A stretch of DNA of 64,000 nt from assembly GCF_029852145.1 (NCBI RefSeq), contig NC_079973.1, forward strand, positions 26,120,422-26,184,421, in the 5' to 3' direction. This DNA comes from Microplitis mediator (lineage: Eukaryota > Arthropoda > Insecta > Hymenoptera > Braconidae). The translations under genes were made by a program, and so were the position numbers. Position 1 is the stretch's first letter. Each line of letters starts with the position of its first letter. This document shows, in pieces, positions 26,783-40,150 of this stretch. The notes beneath the pieces are model-generated. The model was not told where the DNA came from and did no database searches. It worked only from the letters and a program-made list of their open reading frames with translations.

Positions 26783-29700
26783 TCATGAAGAGTAGCCCGT
26801 AATTCTTGCCCTGTTGGGAATCACCGAACACAATATAAACGTTTTTTGTTTCTTATAGTGTCCAGTAGTAGGAAAGACCACAAAAAGTCCTGAGAAAAAT
26901 TTATTTTTCCAGTTTAGACCCATATAAGAATGGGTGGACATAGTTGGAGATGGTTGGAGATGCCACTGAGTATTCTTATGAAGAGTAGCCCGTAACTCTT
27001 GCCCTGTTGGGAATAACCCAACACAATATAAACGTTTTTTGTTTCTTATAGTGTCCAGTAGTAGGAAAGACCACAAAAAGTCCTGAGAAAAATTTATTTT
27101 TCCAGTTTAGACCCATATAAGGATGGGTGGACATAGTTGGAGATGGTTGGAGATGCCACTGAGTATTCTTATGAAGAGTAGCCCGTAACTCTTGCCCTGT
27201 TGGGAATAACCCAACACAATATAAACGTTTTTTGTTTCTTATAGTGTCCAGTAGTAGGAAAGACCACAAAAAGTCCTGAGAAAAATTTATTTTTCCAGTT
27301 TAGACCCATATAAGGATGGGTGGACATAGTTGGAGATGGGTGGAGATGCCACTGAGTATTCTTATGAAGAGTAGCCCGTAACTCTTGCCCTGTTGGGAAT
27401 AACCCAACACAATATAAACGTTTTTTGTTTCTTATAGTGTCCAGTAGTAGGAAAGACCACAAAAAGTCCTGAGAAAAATTTATTTTTCCAGTTTAGACCC
27501 ATATAAGGATGGGTGGACATAGTTGGAGATGGGTGGAGATGCCACTGAGTATTCTTATAAAGAGTAGCCCGTAACTCTTGCCCTGTTGGGAATAACCCAA
27601 CACAATATAAACGTTTTTTGTTTCTTATAGTGTCTAGTAGTAGGAAAGACCACAAAAAGTCCTGAGAAAAATTTATTTTTCCAGTTTAGACCCATATAAG
27701 GATGGGTGGACATAGTTGGAGATGGGTGGAGATGCCACTGAGTATTCTTATAAAGAGTAGCCCGTAACTCTTGCCCTGTTGGGAATAACCCAACACAATA
27801 TAAACGTTTTTTGTTTCTTATAGTGTCCAGTAGTAGGAAAGACCACAAAAAGTCCTGAGAAAAATTTATTTTTCCAGTTTAGACCCATATAAGGATGGGT
27901 GGACATAGTTGGAGATGGGTGGAGATGCCACTGAGTATTCTTATAAAGAGTAGCCCGTAACTCTTGCCCTGTTGGGAATAACCCAACACAATATAAACGT
28001 TTTTTGTTTCTTATAGTGTCCAGTAGTAGGAAAGACCACAAAAAGTCCTGAGAAAAATTTATTTTTCCAGTTTAGACCCATATAAGGATGGGTGGACATA
28101 GTTGGAGATGGGTGGAGATGCCACTGAGTATTCTTATAAAGAGTAGCCCGTAACTCTTGCCCTGTTGGGAATAACCCATCACAATATTAACGTTTTTTGT
28201 TCCTTATAGTGTCCTGTAGTAGGAAAGACCACAAAAAGTCCTGAGAAAAATTTATTTTTCCAGTTTAGACCCATATAAGGATGGGTGGACATGGGTGGAG
28301 ATGGGTGGAGATGCCACTGAGTATTCTTATGAAGAGTAGCCCGTAACTCTTGCCCTGTTGGGAATAACCCATCACAATATTAACGTTTTTTGTTCCTTAT
28401 AGTGTCCTGTAGTAGGAAAGACCACAAAAAGTCCTGAGAAAAATTTATTTTTCCAGTTTAGACCCATATAAGGATGGGTGGACATGGGTGGAGATGGTTG
28501 GAGATGCCACTGAGTATTCTTATGAAGAGTAGCCCGTAACTCTTGCCCTGTTGGGAATAACCCATCACAATATTAACGTTTTTTGTTCCTTATAGTGTCC
28601 TGTAGTAGGAAAGACCACAAAAAGTCCTGAGAAAAATTTATTTTTCCAGTTTAGACCCATATAAGGATGGGTGGACATGGGTGGAGATGGGTGGAGATGC
28701 CACTGAGTATTCTTATGAAGAGTAGCCCGTAACTCTTGCCCTGTTGGGAATAACCCATCACAATATTAACGTTTTTTGTTCCTTATAGTGTCCTGTAGTA
28801 GGAAAGACCACAAAAAGTCCTGAGAAAAATTTATTTTTCCAGTTTAGCCCCATATAAGGATGGGTGGAGATGGGTGGAGATGGGTGGAGATGCCACTGAG
28901 TATTCTTATGAAGAGTAGCCCGTAACTCTTGCCCTGTTGGGAATAACCCATCACAATATTAACGTTTTTTGTTCCTTATAGTGTCCTGTAGTAGGAAAGA
29001 CCACAAAAAGTCCTGAGAAAAATTTATTTTTCCAGTTTAGACCCATATAAGGATGGGTGGACATGGGTGGAGATGGGTGGAGATGCCACTGAGTATTCTT
29101 ATGAAGAGTAGCCCGTAACTCTTGCCCTGTTGGGAATAACCCATCACAATATAAACGTTTTTTGTTTCTTATAGTGTCCAGTAGTAGGAAAGACCACAAA
29201 AAGTCCTGAGAAAAATTTATTTTTCCAGTTTAGACCCATATAAGGATGGGTGGACATAGTTGGAGATGGTTGGAGATGCCACTGAGTATTCTTATGAAGA
29301 GTAGCCCGTAACTCTTGCCCTGTTGGGAATAACCCAACACAATATAAACGTTTTTTGTTTCTTATAGTGTCCAGTAGTAGGAAAGACCACAAAAAGTCCT
29401 GAGAAAAATTTATTTTTCCAGTTTAGACCCATATAAGGATGGGTGGACATAGTTGGAGATGGTTGGAGATGCCACTGAGTATTCTTATGAAGAGTAGCCC
29501 GTAACTCTTGCCCTGTTGGGAATAACCCAACACAATATAAACGTTTTTTGTTTCTTATAGTGTCCAGTAGTAGGAAAGACCACAAAAAGTCCTGAGAAAA
29601 ATTTATTTTTCCAGTTTAGACCCATATAAGGATGGGTGGACATAGTTGGAGATGGTTGGAGATGCCACTGAGTATTCTTATGAAGAGTAGCCCGTAACTC

Positions 29701-30550
29701 TTGCCCTGTTGGGAATAACCCAACACAATATAAACGTTTTTTGTTTCTTATAGTGTCCAGTAGTAGGAAAGACCACAAAAAGTCCTGAGAAAAATTTATT
29801 TTTCCAGTTTAGACCCATATAAGGATGGGTGGACATAGTTGGAGATGGGTGGAGATGCCACTGAGTATTCTTATGAAGAGTAGCCCGTAACTCTTGCCCT
29901 GTTGGGAATAACCCAACACAATATAAACGTTTTTTGTTTCTTATAGTGTCCAGTAGTAGGAAAGACCACAAAAAGTCCTGAGAAAAATTTATTTTTCCAG
30001 TTTAGACCCATATAAGGATGGGTGGACATAGTTGGAGATGGGTGGAGATGCCACTGAGTATTCTTATAAAGAGTAGCCCGTAACTCTTGCCCTGTTGGGA
30101 ATAACCCAACACAATACAAACGTTTTTTGTTTCTTATAGTGTCCAGTAGTAGGAAAGACCACAAAAAGTCCTGAGAAAAATTTATTTTTCCAGTTTAGAC
30201 CCATATAAGGATGGGTGGACATAGTTGGAGATGGGTGGAGATGCCACTGAGTATTCTTATAAAGAGTAGCCCGTAACTCTTGCCCTGTTGGGAATAATCC
30301 AACACAATATAAACGTTTTTTGTTTCTTATAGTGTCCAGTAGTAGGAAAGACCACAAAAAGTCCTGAGAAAAATTTATTTTTCCAGTTTAGACCCATATA
30401 AGGATGGGTGGACATAGTTGGAGATGGGTGGAGATGCCACTGAGTATTCTTATAAAGAGTAGCCCGTAACTCTTGCCCTGTTGGGAATAACCCAACACAA
30501 TATAAACGTTTTTTGTTTCTTATAGTGTCCAGTAGTAGGAAAGACCACAA
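26783..30550. repeat. 13-monomer (2,509-bp) higher-order duplication
   Basis: The series of monomer variants at 26,783, 26,976, 27,169, 27,362, 27,555 and 27,748 reappears at 29,292, 29,485, 29,678, 29,871, 30,064 and 30,257. Every pair is 2,509 bp (13 x 193) apart. The variants are GAAGAG versus AAAGAG at the stretch before the CCCGTAAC motif and GGTTGGAG versus GGGTGGAG. No long 203-bp monomers occur inside. Confidence 0.85.
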
Positions 30551-30699
30551 AAAGTCCTGAGAAAAATTTATTTTTCCAGTTTAGACCCATATAAGGATGG
30601 GTGGACATAGTTGGAGATGGGTGGAGATGCCACTGAGTATTCTTATAAAGAGTAGCCCGTAACTCTTGCCCTGTTGGGAATAACCCATCACAATATTAA

Positions 30700-32650
30700 C
30701 GTTTTTTGTTCCTTATAGTGTCCTGTAGTAGGAAAGACCACAAAAAATCCTGAGAAAAATTTATTTTTCCAGTTTAGACCCATATAAGGATGGGTGGACA
30801 TGGGTGGAGATGGGTGGAGATGCCACTGAGTATTCTTATGAAGAGTAGCCCGTAACTCTTTCCCTGTTGAGAATAACCCATCACAATATTAACGTTTTTT
30901 GTTCCTTATAGTGTCCTGTAGTAGGAAAGACCACAAAAAGTCCTGAGAAAAATTTATTTTTCCAGTTTAGACCCATATAAGGATGGGTGGACATGGGTGG
31001 ACATGGGTGGAGATGGGTGGAGATGCCACTAAGTATTCTTATGAAGAGTAGCCCGTATCTCTTGCCCTGTTGGGAATAACCCATCACAATATTAACGTTT
31101 TTTGTTCCTTATAGTGTCCTGTAGTAGGAAAGACCACAAAAAGTCCTGAGAAAAATTTATTTTTCCAGTTTAGACCCATATAAGGATGGGTGGACATGGG
31201 TGGACATGGGTGGAGATGCCACTGAGTATTCTTATGAAGAGTAGCCCGTAACTCTTGCCCTGTTGAGAATAACCCATCACAATATTAACGTTTTTTGTTC
31301 CTTATAGTGTCCTGTAGTAGGAAAGACCACAGAAAGTCCTGAGAAAAATTTATTTTTCCAGTTTAGACCCATAGAAGGATGGGTGGACATGGGTGGAGAT
31401 GGGTGGAGATGCCACTGAGTATTCTTATGAAGAGTAGCCCGTAACTCTTGCCCTGTTGAGAATAACCCATCACAATATTAACGTTTTTTGTTCCTTATAG
31501 TGTCCTGTAGTAGGAAAGACCACAGAAAGTCCTGAGAAAAATTTATTTTTCCAGTTTAGACCCATATAAGGATGGGTGGACATGGGTGGACATGGGTGGA
31601 GATGCCACTGAGTATTCTTATGAAGAGTAGCCCGTAACTCTTGCCCTGTTGGGAATAACCCATCACAATATCAACGTTTTTTGTTCCTTATAGTGTCCTG
31701 TAGTAGGAAAGACCACAAAAAATCCTGAGAAAAATTTATTTTTCCAGTTTAGACCCATATAAGGATGGGTGGACATGGGTGGAGATGGGTGGAGATGCCA
31801 CTGAGTATTCTTATGAAGAGTAGCCCGTAACTCTTTCCCTGTTGAGAATAACCCATCACAATATTAACGTTTTTTGTTCCTTATAGTGTCCTGTAGTAGG
31901 AAAGACCACAAAAAGTCCTGAGAAAAATTTATTTTTCCAGTTTAGACCCATATAAGGATGGGTGGACATGGGTGGACATGGGTGGAGATGGGTGGAGATG
32001 CCACTAAGTATTCTTATGAAGAGTAGCCCGTATCTCTTGCCCTGTTGGGAATAACCCATCACAATATTAACGTTTTTTGTTCCTTATAGTGTCCTGTAGT
32101 AGGAAAGACCACAAAAAGTCCTGAGAAAAATTTATTTTTCCAGTTTAGACCCATATAAGGATGGGTGGACATGGGTGGACATGGGTGGAGATGCCACTGA
32201 GTATTCTTATGAAGAGTAGCCCGTAACTCTTGCCCTGTTGAGAATAACCCATCACAATATTAACGTTTTTTGTTCCTTATAGTGTCCTGTAGTAGGAAAG
32301 ACCACAGAAAGTCCTGAGAAAAATTTATTTTTCCAGTTTAGACCCATAGAAGGATGGGTGGACATGGGTGGAGATGGGTGGAGATGCCACTGAGTATTCT
32401 TATGAAGAGTAGCCCGTAACTCTTGCCCTGTTGGGAATAACCCATCACAATATTAACGTTTTTTGTTCCTTATAGTGTCCTGTAGTAGGAAAGACCACAA
32501 AAAGTCCTGAGAAAAATTTATTTTTCCAGTTTAGCCCCATATAAGGATGGGTGGACATGGGTGGAGATGGTTGGAGATGCCACTGAGTATTCTTATGAAG
32601 AGTAGCCCGTAACTCTTGCCCTGTTGGGAATAACCCATCACAATATCAAC
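30700..32650. repeat. Recent tandem duplication of 975 bp (five monomers)
   Basis: Rare private variants recur at exactly 975 bp: CAAAAAATCC at 30,741 and 31,716; TCTTTCCCTG at 30,857 and 31,832; CAGAAAGTCC at 31,330 and 32,305; ATAGAAGGAT at 31,371 and 32,346; TCAACG at 31,671 and 32,646. 975 is four 193-bp monomers plus one 203-bp monomer. Confidence 0.93.
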
Positions 32651-35600
32651 GTTTTTTGTTCCTTATAGTGTCCTGTAGTAGGAAAGACCACAAAAAGTCC
32701 TGAGAAAAATTTATTTTTCCAGTTTAGCCCCATATAAGGATGGGTGAACATGGGTGGAGATGGTTGGAGATGCCACTGAGTATTCTTATGAAGAGTAGCC
32801 CGTAACTCTTGCCCTGTTGGGAATAACCCATCACAATATTAACGTTTTTTGTTCCTTATAGTGTCCTGTAGTAGGAAAGACCACAAAAAGTCCTGAGAAA
32901 AATTTATTTTTCCAGTTTAGACCCATATAAGGATGGGTGGACATGGGTGGAGATGGGTGGAGATGCCACTGAGTATTCTTATGAAGAGTAGCCCGTAACT
33001 CTTGCCCTGTTGGGAATAACCCATCACAATATTAACGTTTTTTGTTCCTTATAGTGTCCTGTAGTAGGAAAGACCACAAAAAGTCCTGAGAAAAATTTAT
33101 TTTTCCAGTTTAGCCCCATATAAGGATGGGTGAACATGGGTGGAGATGGTTGGAGATGCCACTGAGTATTCTTATGAAGAGTAGCCCGTAACTCTTGCCC
33201 TGTTGGGAATAACCCATCACAATATTAACGTTTTTTGTTCCTTATAGTGTCCTGTAGTAGGAAAGACCACAAAAAGTCCTGAGAAAAATTTATTTTTCCA
33301 GTTTAGCCCCATATAAGGATGGGTGAACATGGGTGGAGATGGTTGGAGATGCCACTGAGTATTCTTATGAAGAGTAGCCCGTAACTCTTGCCCTGTTGGG
33401 AATAACCCATCACAATATTAACGTTTTTTGTTCCTTATAGTGTCCTGTAGTAGGAAAGACCACAAAAAGTCCTGAGAAAAATTTATTTTTCCAGTTTAGA
33501 CCCATATAAGGATGGGTGGACATGGGTGGAGATGGTTGGAGATGCCACTGAGTATTCTTATGAAGAGTAGCCCGTAACTCTTGCCCTGTTGGGAATAACC
33601 CATCACAATATCAACGTTTTTTGTTCCTTATAGTGTCCTGTAGTAGGAAAGACCACAAAAAGTCCTGAGAAAAATTTATTTTTCCAGTTTAGCCCCATAT
33701 AAGGATGGGTGAACATGGGTGGAGATGGTTGGAGATGCCACTGAGTATTCTTATGAAGAGTAGCCCGTAACTCTTGCCCTGTTGGGAATAACCCATCACA
33801 ATATTAACGTTTTTTGTTCCTTATAGTGTCCTGTAGTAGGAAAGACCACAAAAAGTCCTGAGAAAAATTTATTTTTCCAGTTTAGACCCATATAAGGATG
33901 GGTGGACATGGGTGGAGATGGTTGGAGATGCCACTGAGTATTCTTATGAAGAGTAGCCCGTAACTCTTGCCCTGTTGGGAATAACCCATCACAATATTAA
34001 CGTTTTTTGTTCCTTATAGTGTCCTGTAGTAGGAAAGACCACAAAAAGTCCTGAGAAAAATTTATTTTTCCAGTTTAGACCCATATAAGGATGGGTGGAC
34101 ATGGGTGGAGATGGGTGGAGATGCCACTGAGTATTCTTATGAAGAGTAGCCCGTAACTCTTGCCCTGTTGGGAATAACCCATCACAATATTACCGTTTTT
34201 TGTTCCTTATAGTGTCCTGTAGTAGGAAAGACCACAAAAAGTCCTGAGAAAAATTTATTTTTCCAGTTTAGCCCCATATAAGGATGGGTGGACATGGGTG
34301 GAGATGGGTGGAGATGCCACTGAGTATTCTTATGAAGAGTAGCCCGTAACTCTTGCCCTGTTGGGAATAACCCATCACAATATTAACGTTTTTTGTTCCT
34401 TATAGTGTCCTGTAGTAGGAAAGACCACAAAAAGTCCTGAGAAAAATTTATTTTTCCAGTTTAGACCCATATAAGGATGGGTGGACATGGGTGGAGATGG
34501 TTGGAGATGCCACTGAGTATTCTTATGAAGAGTAGCCCGTAACTCTTGCCCTGTTGGGAATAACCCATCACAATATTAACGTTTTTTGTTCCTTATAGTG
34601 TCCTGTAGTAGGAAAGACCACAAAAAGTCCTGAGAAAAATTTATTTTTCCAGTTTAGACCCATATAAGGATGGGTGGACATAGTTGGAGATGGGTGGAGA
34701 TGCCACTGAGTATTCTTATGAAGAGTAGCCCGTAACTCTTGCCCTGTTGGGAATAACCCATCACAATATTAACGTTTTTTGTTCCTTATAGTGTCCTGTA
34801 GTAGGAAAGACCACAAAAAGTCCTGAGAAAAATTTATTTTTCCAGTTTAGACCCATATAAGGATGGGTGGACATGGGTGGAGATGGTTGGAGATGCCACT
34901 GAGTATTCTTATGAAGAGTAGCCCGTAACTCTTGCCCTGTTGGGAATAACCCATCACAATATTAACGTTTTTTGTTCCTTATAGTGTCCTGTAGTAGGAA
35001 AGACCACAAAAAGTCCTGAGAAAAATTTATTTTTCCAGTTTAGACCCATATAAGGATGGGTGGACATGGGTGGAGATGGGTGGAGATGCCACTGAGTATT
35101 CTTATGAAGAGTAGCCCGTAACTCTTGCCCTGTTGGGAATAACCCATCACAATATTAACGTTTTTTGTTCCTTATAGTGTCCTGTAGTAGGAAAGACCAC
35201 AAAAAGTCCTGAGAAAAATTTATTTTTCCAGTTTAGACCCATATAAGGATGGGTGGACATGGGTGGAGATGGTTGGAGATGCCACTGAGTATTCTTATGA
35301 AGAGTAGCCCGTAACTCTTGCCCTGTTGGGAATAACCCATCACAATATTAACGTTTTTTGTTCCTTATAGTGTCCTGTAGTAGGAAAGACCACAAAAAGT
35401 CTTGAGAAAAATTTATTTTTCCAGTTTAGACCCATATAAGGATGGGTGGACATGGGTGGAGATGGGTGGAGATGCCACTGAGTATTCTTATGAAGAGTAG
35501 CCCGTAACTCTTGCCCTGTTGGGAATAACCCATCACAATATTAACGTTTTTTGTTCCTTATAGTGTCCTGTAGTAGGAAAGACCACAAAAAGTCCTGAGA

Positions 35601-38600
35601 AAAATTTATTTTTCCAGTTTAGCCCCATATAAGGATGGGTGGACATGGGTGGAGATGGGTGGAGATGCCACTGAGTATTCTTATGAAGAGTAGCCCGTAA
35701 CTCTTGCCCTGTTGGGAATAACCCATCACAATATTAACGTTTTTTGTTCCTTATAGTGTCCTGTAGTAGGAAAGACCACAAAAAGTCCTGAGAAAAATTT
35801 ATTTTTCCAGTTTAGACCCATATAAGGATGGGTGGACATGGGTGGAGATGGTTGGAGATGCCACTGAGTATTCTTATGAAGAGTAGCCCGTAACTCTTGC
35901 CCTGTTGGGAATAACCCATCACAATATTAACGTTTTTTGTTCCTTATAGTGTCCTGTAGTAGGAAAGACCACAAAAAGTCCTGAGAAAAATTTATTTTTC
36001 CAGTTTAGACCCATATAAGGATGGGTGGACATGGGTGGAGATGGTTGGAGATGCCACTGAGTATTCTTATGAAGAGTAGCCCGTAACTCTTGCCCTGTTG
36101 GGAATAACCCATCACAATATTAACGTTTTTTGTTCCTTATAGTGTCCTGTAGTAGGAAAGACCACAAAAAGTCCTGAGAAAAATTTATTTTTCCAGTTTA
36201 GACCCATATAAGGATGGGTGGACATGGGTGGAGATGGGTGGAGATGCCACTGAGTATTCTTATGAAGAGTAGCCCGTATCTCTTGCCCTGTTGGGAATAA
36301 CCCATCACAATATTAACGTTTTTTGTTCCTTATAGTGTCCTGTAGTAGGAAAGACCACAAAAAGTCCTGAGAAAAATTTATTTTTCCAGTTTAGACCCAT
36401 ATAAGGATGGGTGGACATAGTTGGAGATGGGTGGAGATGCCACTGAGTATTCTTATGAAGAGTAGCCCGTAACTCTTGCCCTGTTGGGAATAACCCATCA
36501 CAATATTAACGTTTTTTGTTCCTTATAGTGTCCTGTAGTAGGAAAGACCACAAAAAGTCCTGAGAAAAATTTATTTTTCCAGTTTAGCCCCATATAAGGA
36601 TGGGTGGACATGGGTGGAGATGGTTGGAGATGCCACTGAGTATTCTTATGAAGAGTAGCCCGTAACTCTTGCCCTGTTGGGAATAACCCATCACAATATT
36701 AACGTTTTTTGTTCCTTATAGTGTCCTGTAGTAGGAAAGACCACAAAAAGTCCTGAGAAAAATTTATTTTTCCAGTTTAGACCCATATAAGGATGGGTGG
36801 ACATGGGTGGAGATGGTTGGAGATGCCACTGAGTATTCTTATGAAGAGTAGCCCGTAACTCTTGCCCTGTTGGGAATAACCCATCACAATATTAACGTTT
36901 TTTGTTCCTTATAGTGTCCTGTAGTAGGAAAGACCACAAAAAGTCCTGAGAAAAATTTATTTTTCCAGTTTAGACCCATATAAGGATGGGTGGACATGGG
37001 TGGAGATGGGTGGAGATGCCACTGAGTATTCTTATGAAGAGTAGCCCGTATCTCTTGCCCTGTTGGGAATAACCCATCACAATATTAACGTTTTTTGTTC
37101 CTTATAGTGTCCTGTAGTAGGAAAGACCACAAAAAGTCCTGAGAAAAATTTATTTTTCCAGTTTAGACCCATATAAGGATGGGTGGACATAGTTGGAGAT
37201 GGGTGGAGATGCCACTGAGTATTCTTATGAAGAGTAGCCCGTAACTCTTGCCCTGTTGGGAATAACCCATCACAATATTAACGTTTTTTGTTCCTTATAG
37301 TGTCCTGTAGTAGGAAAGACCACAAAAAGTCCTGAGAAAAATTTATTTTTCCAGTTTAGACCCATATAAGGATGGGTGGACATGGGTGGAGATGGTTGGA
37401 GATGCCACTGAGTATTCTTATGAAGAGTAGCCCGTAACTCTTGCCCTGTTGGGAATAACCCATCACAATATTAACGTTTTTTGTTCCTTATAGTGTCCTG
37501 TAGTAGGAAAGACCACAAAAAGTCCTGAGAAAAATTTATTTTTCCAGTTTAGACCCATATAAGGATGGGTGGACATGGGTGGAGATGGTTGGAGATGCCA
37601 CTGAGTATTCTTATGAAGAGTAGCCCGTAACTCTTGCCCTGTTGGGAATAACCCATCACAATATTAACGTTTTTTGTTCCTTATAGTGTCCTGTAGTAGG
37701 AAAGACCACAAAAAGTCCTGAGAAAAATTTATTTTTCCAGTTTAGACCCATATAAGGATGGGTGGACATAGTTGGAGATGGGTGGAGATGCCACTGAGTA
37801 TTCTTATGAAGAGTAGCCCGTAACTCTTGCCCTGTTGGGAATAACCCATCACAATATTAACGTTTTTTGTTCCTTATAGTGTCCTGTAGTAGGAAAGACC
37901 ACAAAAAGTCCTGAGAAAAATTTATTTTTCCAGTTTAGCCCCATATAAGGATGGGTGGACATGGGTGGAGATGGTTGGAGATGCCACTGAGTATTCTTAT
38001 GAAGAGTAGCCCGTAACTCTTGCCCTGTTGGGAATAACCCATCACAATATTAACGTTTTTTGTTCCTTATAGTGTCCTGTAGTAGGAAAGACCACAAAAA
38101 GTCCTGAGAAAAATTTATTTTTCCAGTTTAGACCCATATAAGGATGGGTGGACATGGGTGGAGATGGTTGGAGATGCCACTGAGTATTCTTATGAAGAGT
38201 AGCCCGTAACTCTTGCCCTGTTGGGAATAACCCATCACAATATTAACGTTTTTTGTTCCTTATAGTGTCCTGTAGTAGGAAAGACCACAAAAAGTCCTGA
38301 GAAAAATTTATTTTTCCAGTTTAGACCCATATAAGGATGGGTGGACATGGGTGGAGATGGTTGGAGATGCCACTGAGTATTCTTATGAAGAGTAGCCCGT
38401 AACTCTTGCCCTGTTGGGAATAACCCATCACAATATTAACGTTTTTTGTTCCTTATAGTGTCCTGTAGTAGGAAAGACCACAAAAAGTCCTGAGAAAAAT
38501 TTATTTTTCCAGTTTAGCCCCATATAAGGATGGGTGGACATGGGTGGAGATGGTTGGAGATGCCACTGAGTATTCTTATGAAGAGTAGCCCGTAACTCTT

Positions 38601-40150
38601 GCCCTGTTGGGAATAACCCATCACAATATTAACGTTTTTTGTTCCTTATAGTGTCCTGTAGTAGGAAAGACCACAAAAAGTCCTGAGAAAAATTTATTTT
38701 TCCAGTTTAGACCCATATAAGGATGGGTGGACATAGTTGGAGATGGGTGGAGATGCCACTGAGTATTCTTATGAAGAGTAGCCCGTAACTCTTGCCCTGT
38801 TGGGAATAACCCATCACAATATTAACGTTTTTTGTTCCTTATAGTGTCCTGTAGTAGGAAAGACCACAAAAAGTCCTGAGAAAAATTTATTTTTCCAGTT
38901 TAGCCCCATATAAGGATGGGTGGACATGGGTGGAGATGGTTGGAGATGCCACTGAGTATTCTTATGAAGAGTAGCCCGTAACTCTTGCCCTGTTGGGAAT
39001 AACCCATCACAATATTAACGTTTTTTGTTCCTTATAGTGTCCTGTAGTAGGAAAGACCACAAAAAGTCCTGAGAAAAATTTATTTTTCCAGTTTAGACCC
39101 ATATAAGGATGGGTGGACATAGTTGGAGATGGGTGGAGATGCCACTGAGTATTCTTATGAAGAGTAGCCCGTAACTCTTGCCCTGTTGGGAATAACCCAT
39201 CACAATATTAACGTTTTTTGTTCCTTATAGTGTCCTGTAGTAGGAAAGACCACAAAAAGTCCTGAGAAAAATTTATTTTTCCAGTTTAGCCCCATATAAG
39301 GATGGGTGGACATGGGTGGAGATGGTTGGAGATGCCACTGAGTATTCTTATGAAGAGTAGCCCGTAACTCTTGCCCTGTTGGGAATAACCCATCACAATA
39401 TTAACGTTTTTTGTTCCTTATAGTGTCCTGTAGTAGGAAAGACCACAAAAAGTCCTGAGAAAAATTTATTTTTCCAGTTTAGACCCATATAAGGATGGGT
39501 GGACATGGGTGGAGATGGTTGGAGATGCCACTGAGTATTCTTATGAAGAGTAGCCCGTAACTCTTGCCCTGTTGGGAATAACCCATCACAATATTAACGT
39601 TTTTTGTTCCTTATAGTGTCCTGTAGTAGGAAAGACCACAAAAAGTCCTGAGAAAAATTTATTTTTCCAGTTTAGACCCATATAAGGATGGGTGGACATG
39701 GGTGGAGATGGTTGGAGATGCCACTGAGTATTCTTATGAAGAGTAGCCCGTAACTCTTGCCCTGTTGGGAATAACCCATCACAATATTAACGTTTTTTGT
39801 TCCTTATAGTGTCCTGTAGTAGGAAAGACCACAAAAAGTCCTGAGAAAAATTTATTTTTCCAGTTTAGACCCATATAAGGATGGGTGGACATAGTTGGAG
39901 ATGGGTGGAGATGCCACTGAGTATTCTTATGAAGAGTAGCCCGTAACTCTTGCCCTGTTGGGAATAACCCATCACAATATTAACGTTTTTTGTTCCTTAT
40001 AGTGTCCTGTAGTAGGAAAGACCACAAAAAGTCCTGAGAAAAATTTATTTTTCCAGTTTAGACCCATATAAGGATGGGTGGACATGGGTGGACATGGGTG
40101 GAGATGGGTGGAGATGCCACTAAGTATTCTTATGAAGAGTAGCCCGTAAC
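32650..40150. repeat. Right-hand homogeneous satellite block
   Basis: Nearly all monomers are exactly 193 bp. They mix TTTAGCCCCAT with TTTAGACCCAT and GATGGTTGGAG with GATGGGTGGAG. Monomers with GGACATAGTTGG sit at 36,416, 37,188, 37,767, 38,732, 39,118 and 39,890, always whole multiples of 193 bp apart. The CACCGAACAC landmark type is absent. Confidence 0.9.
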
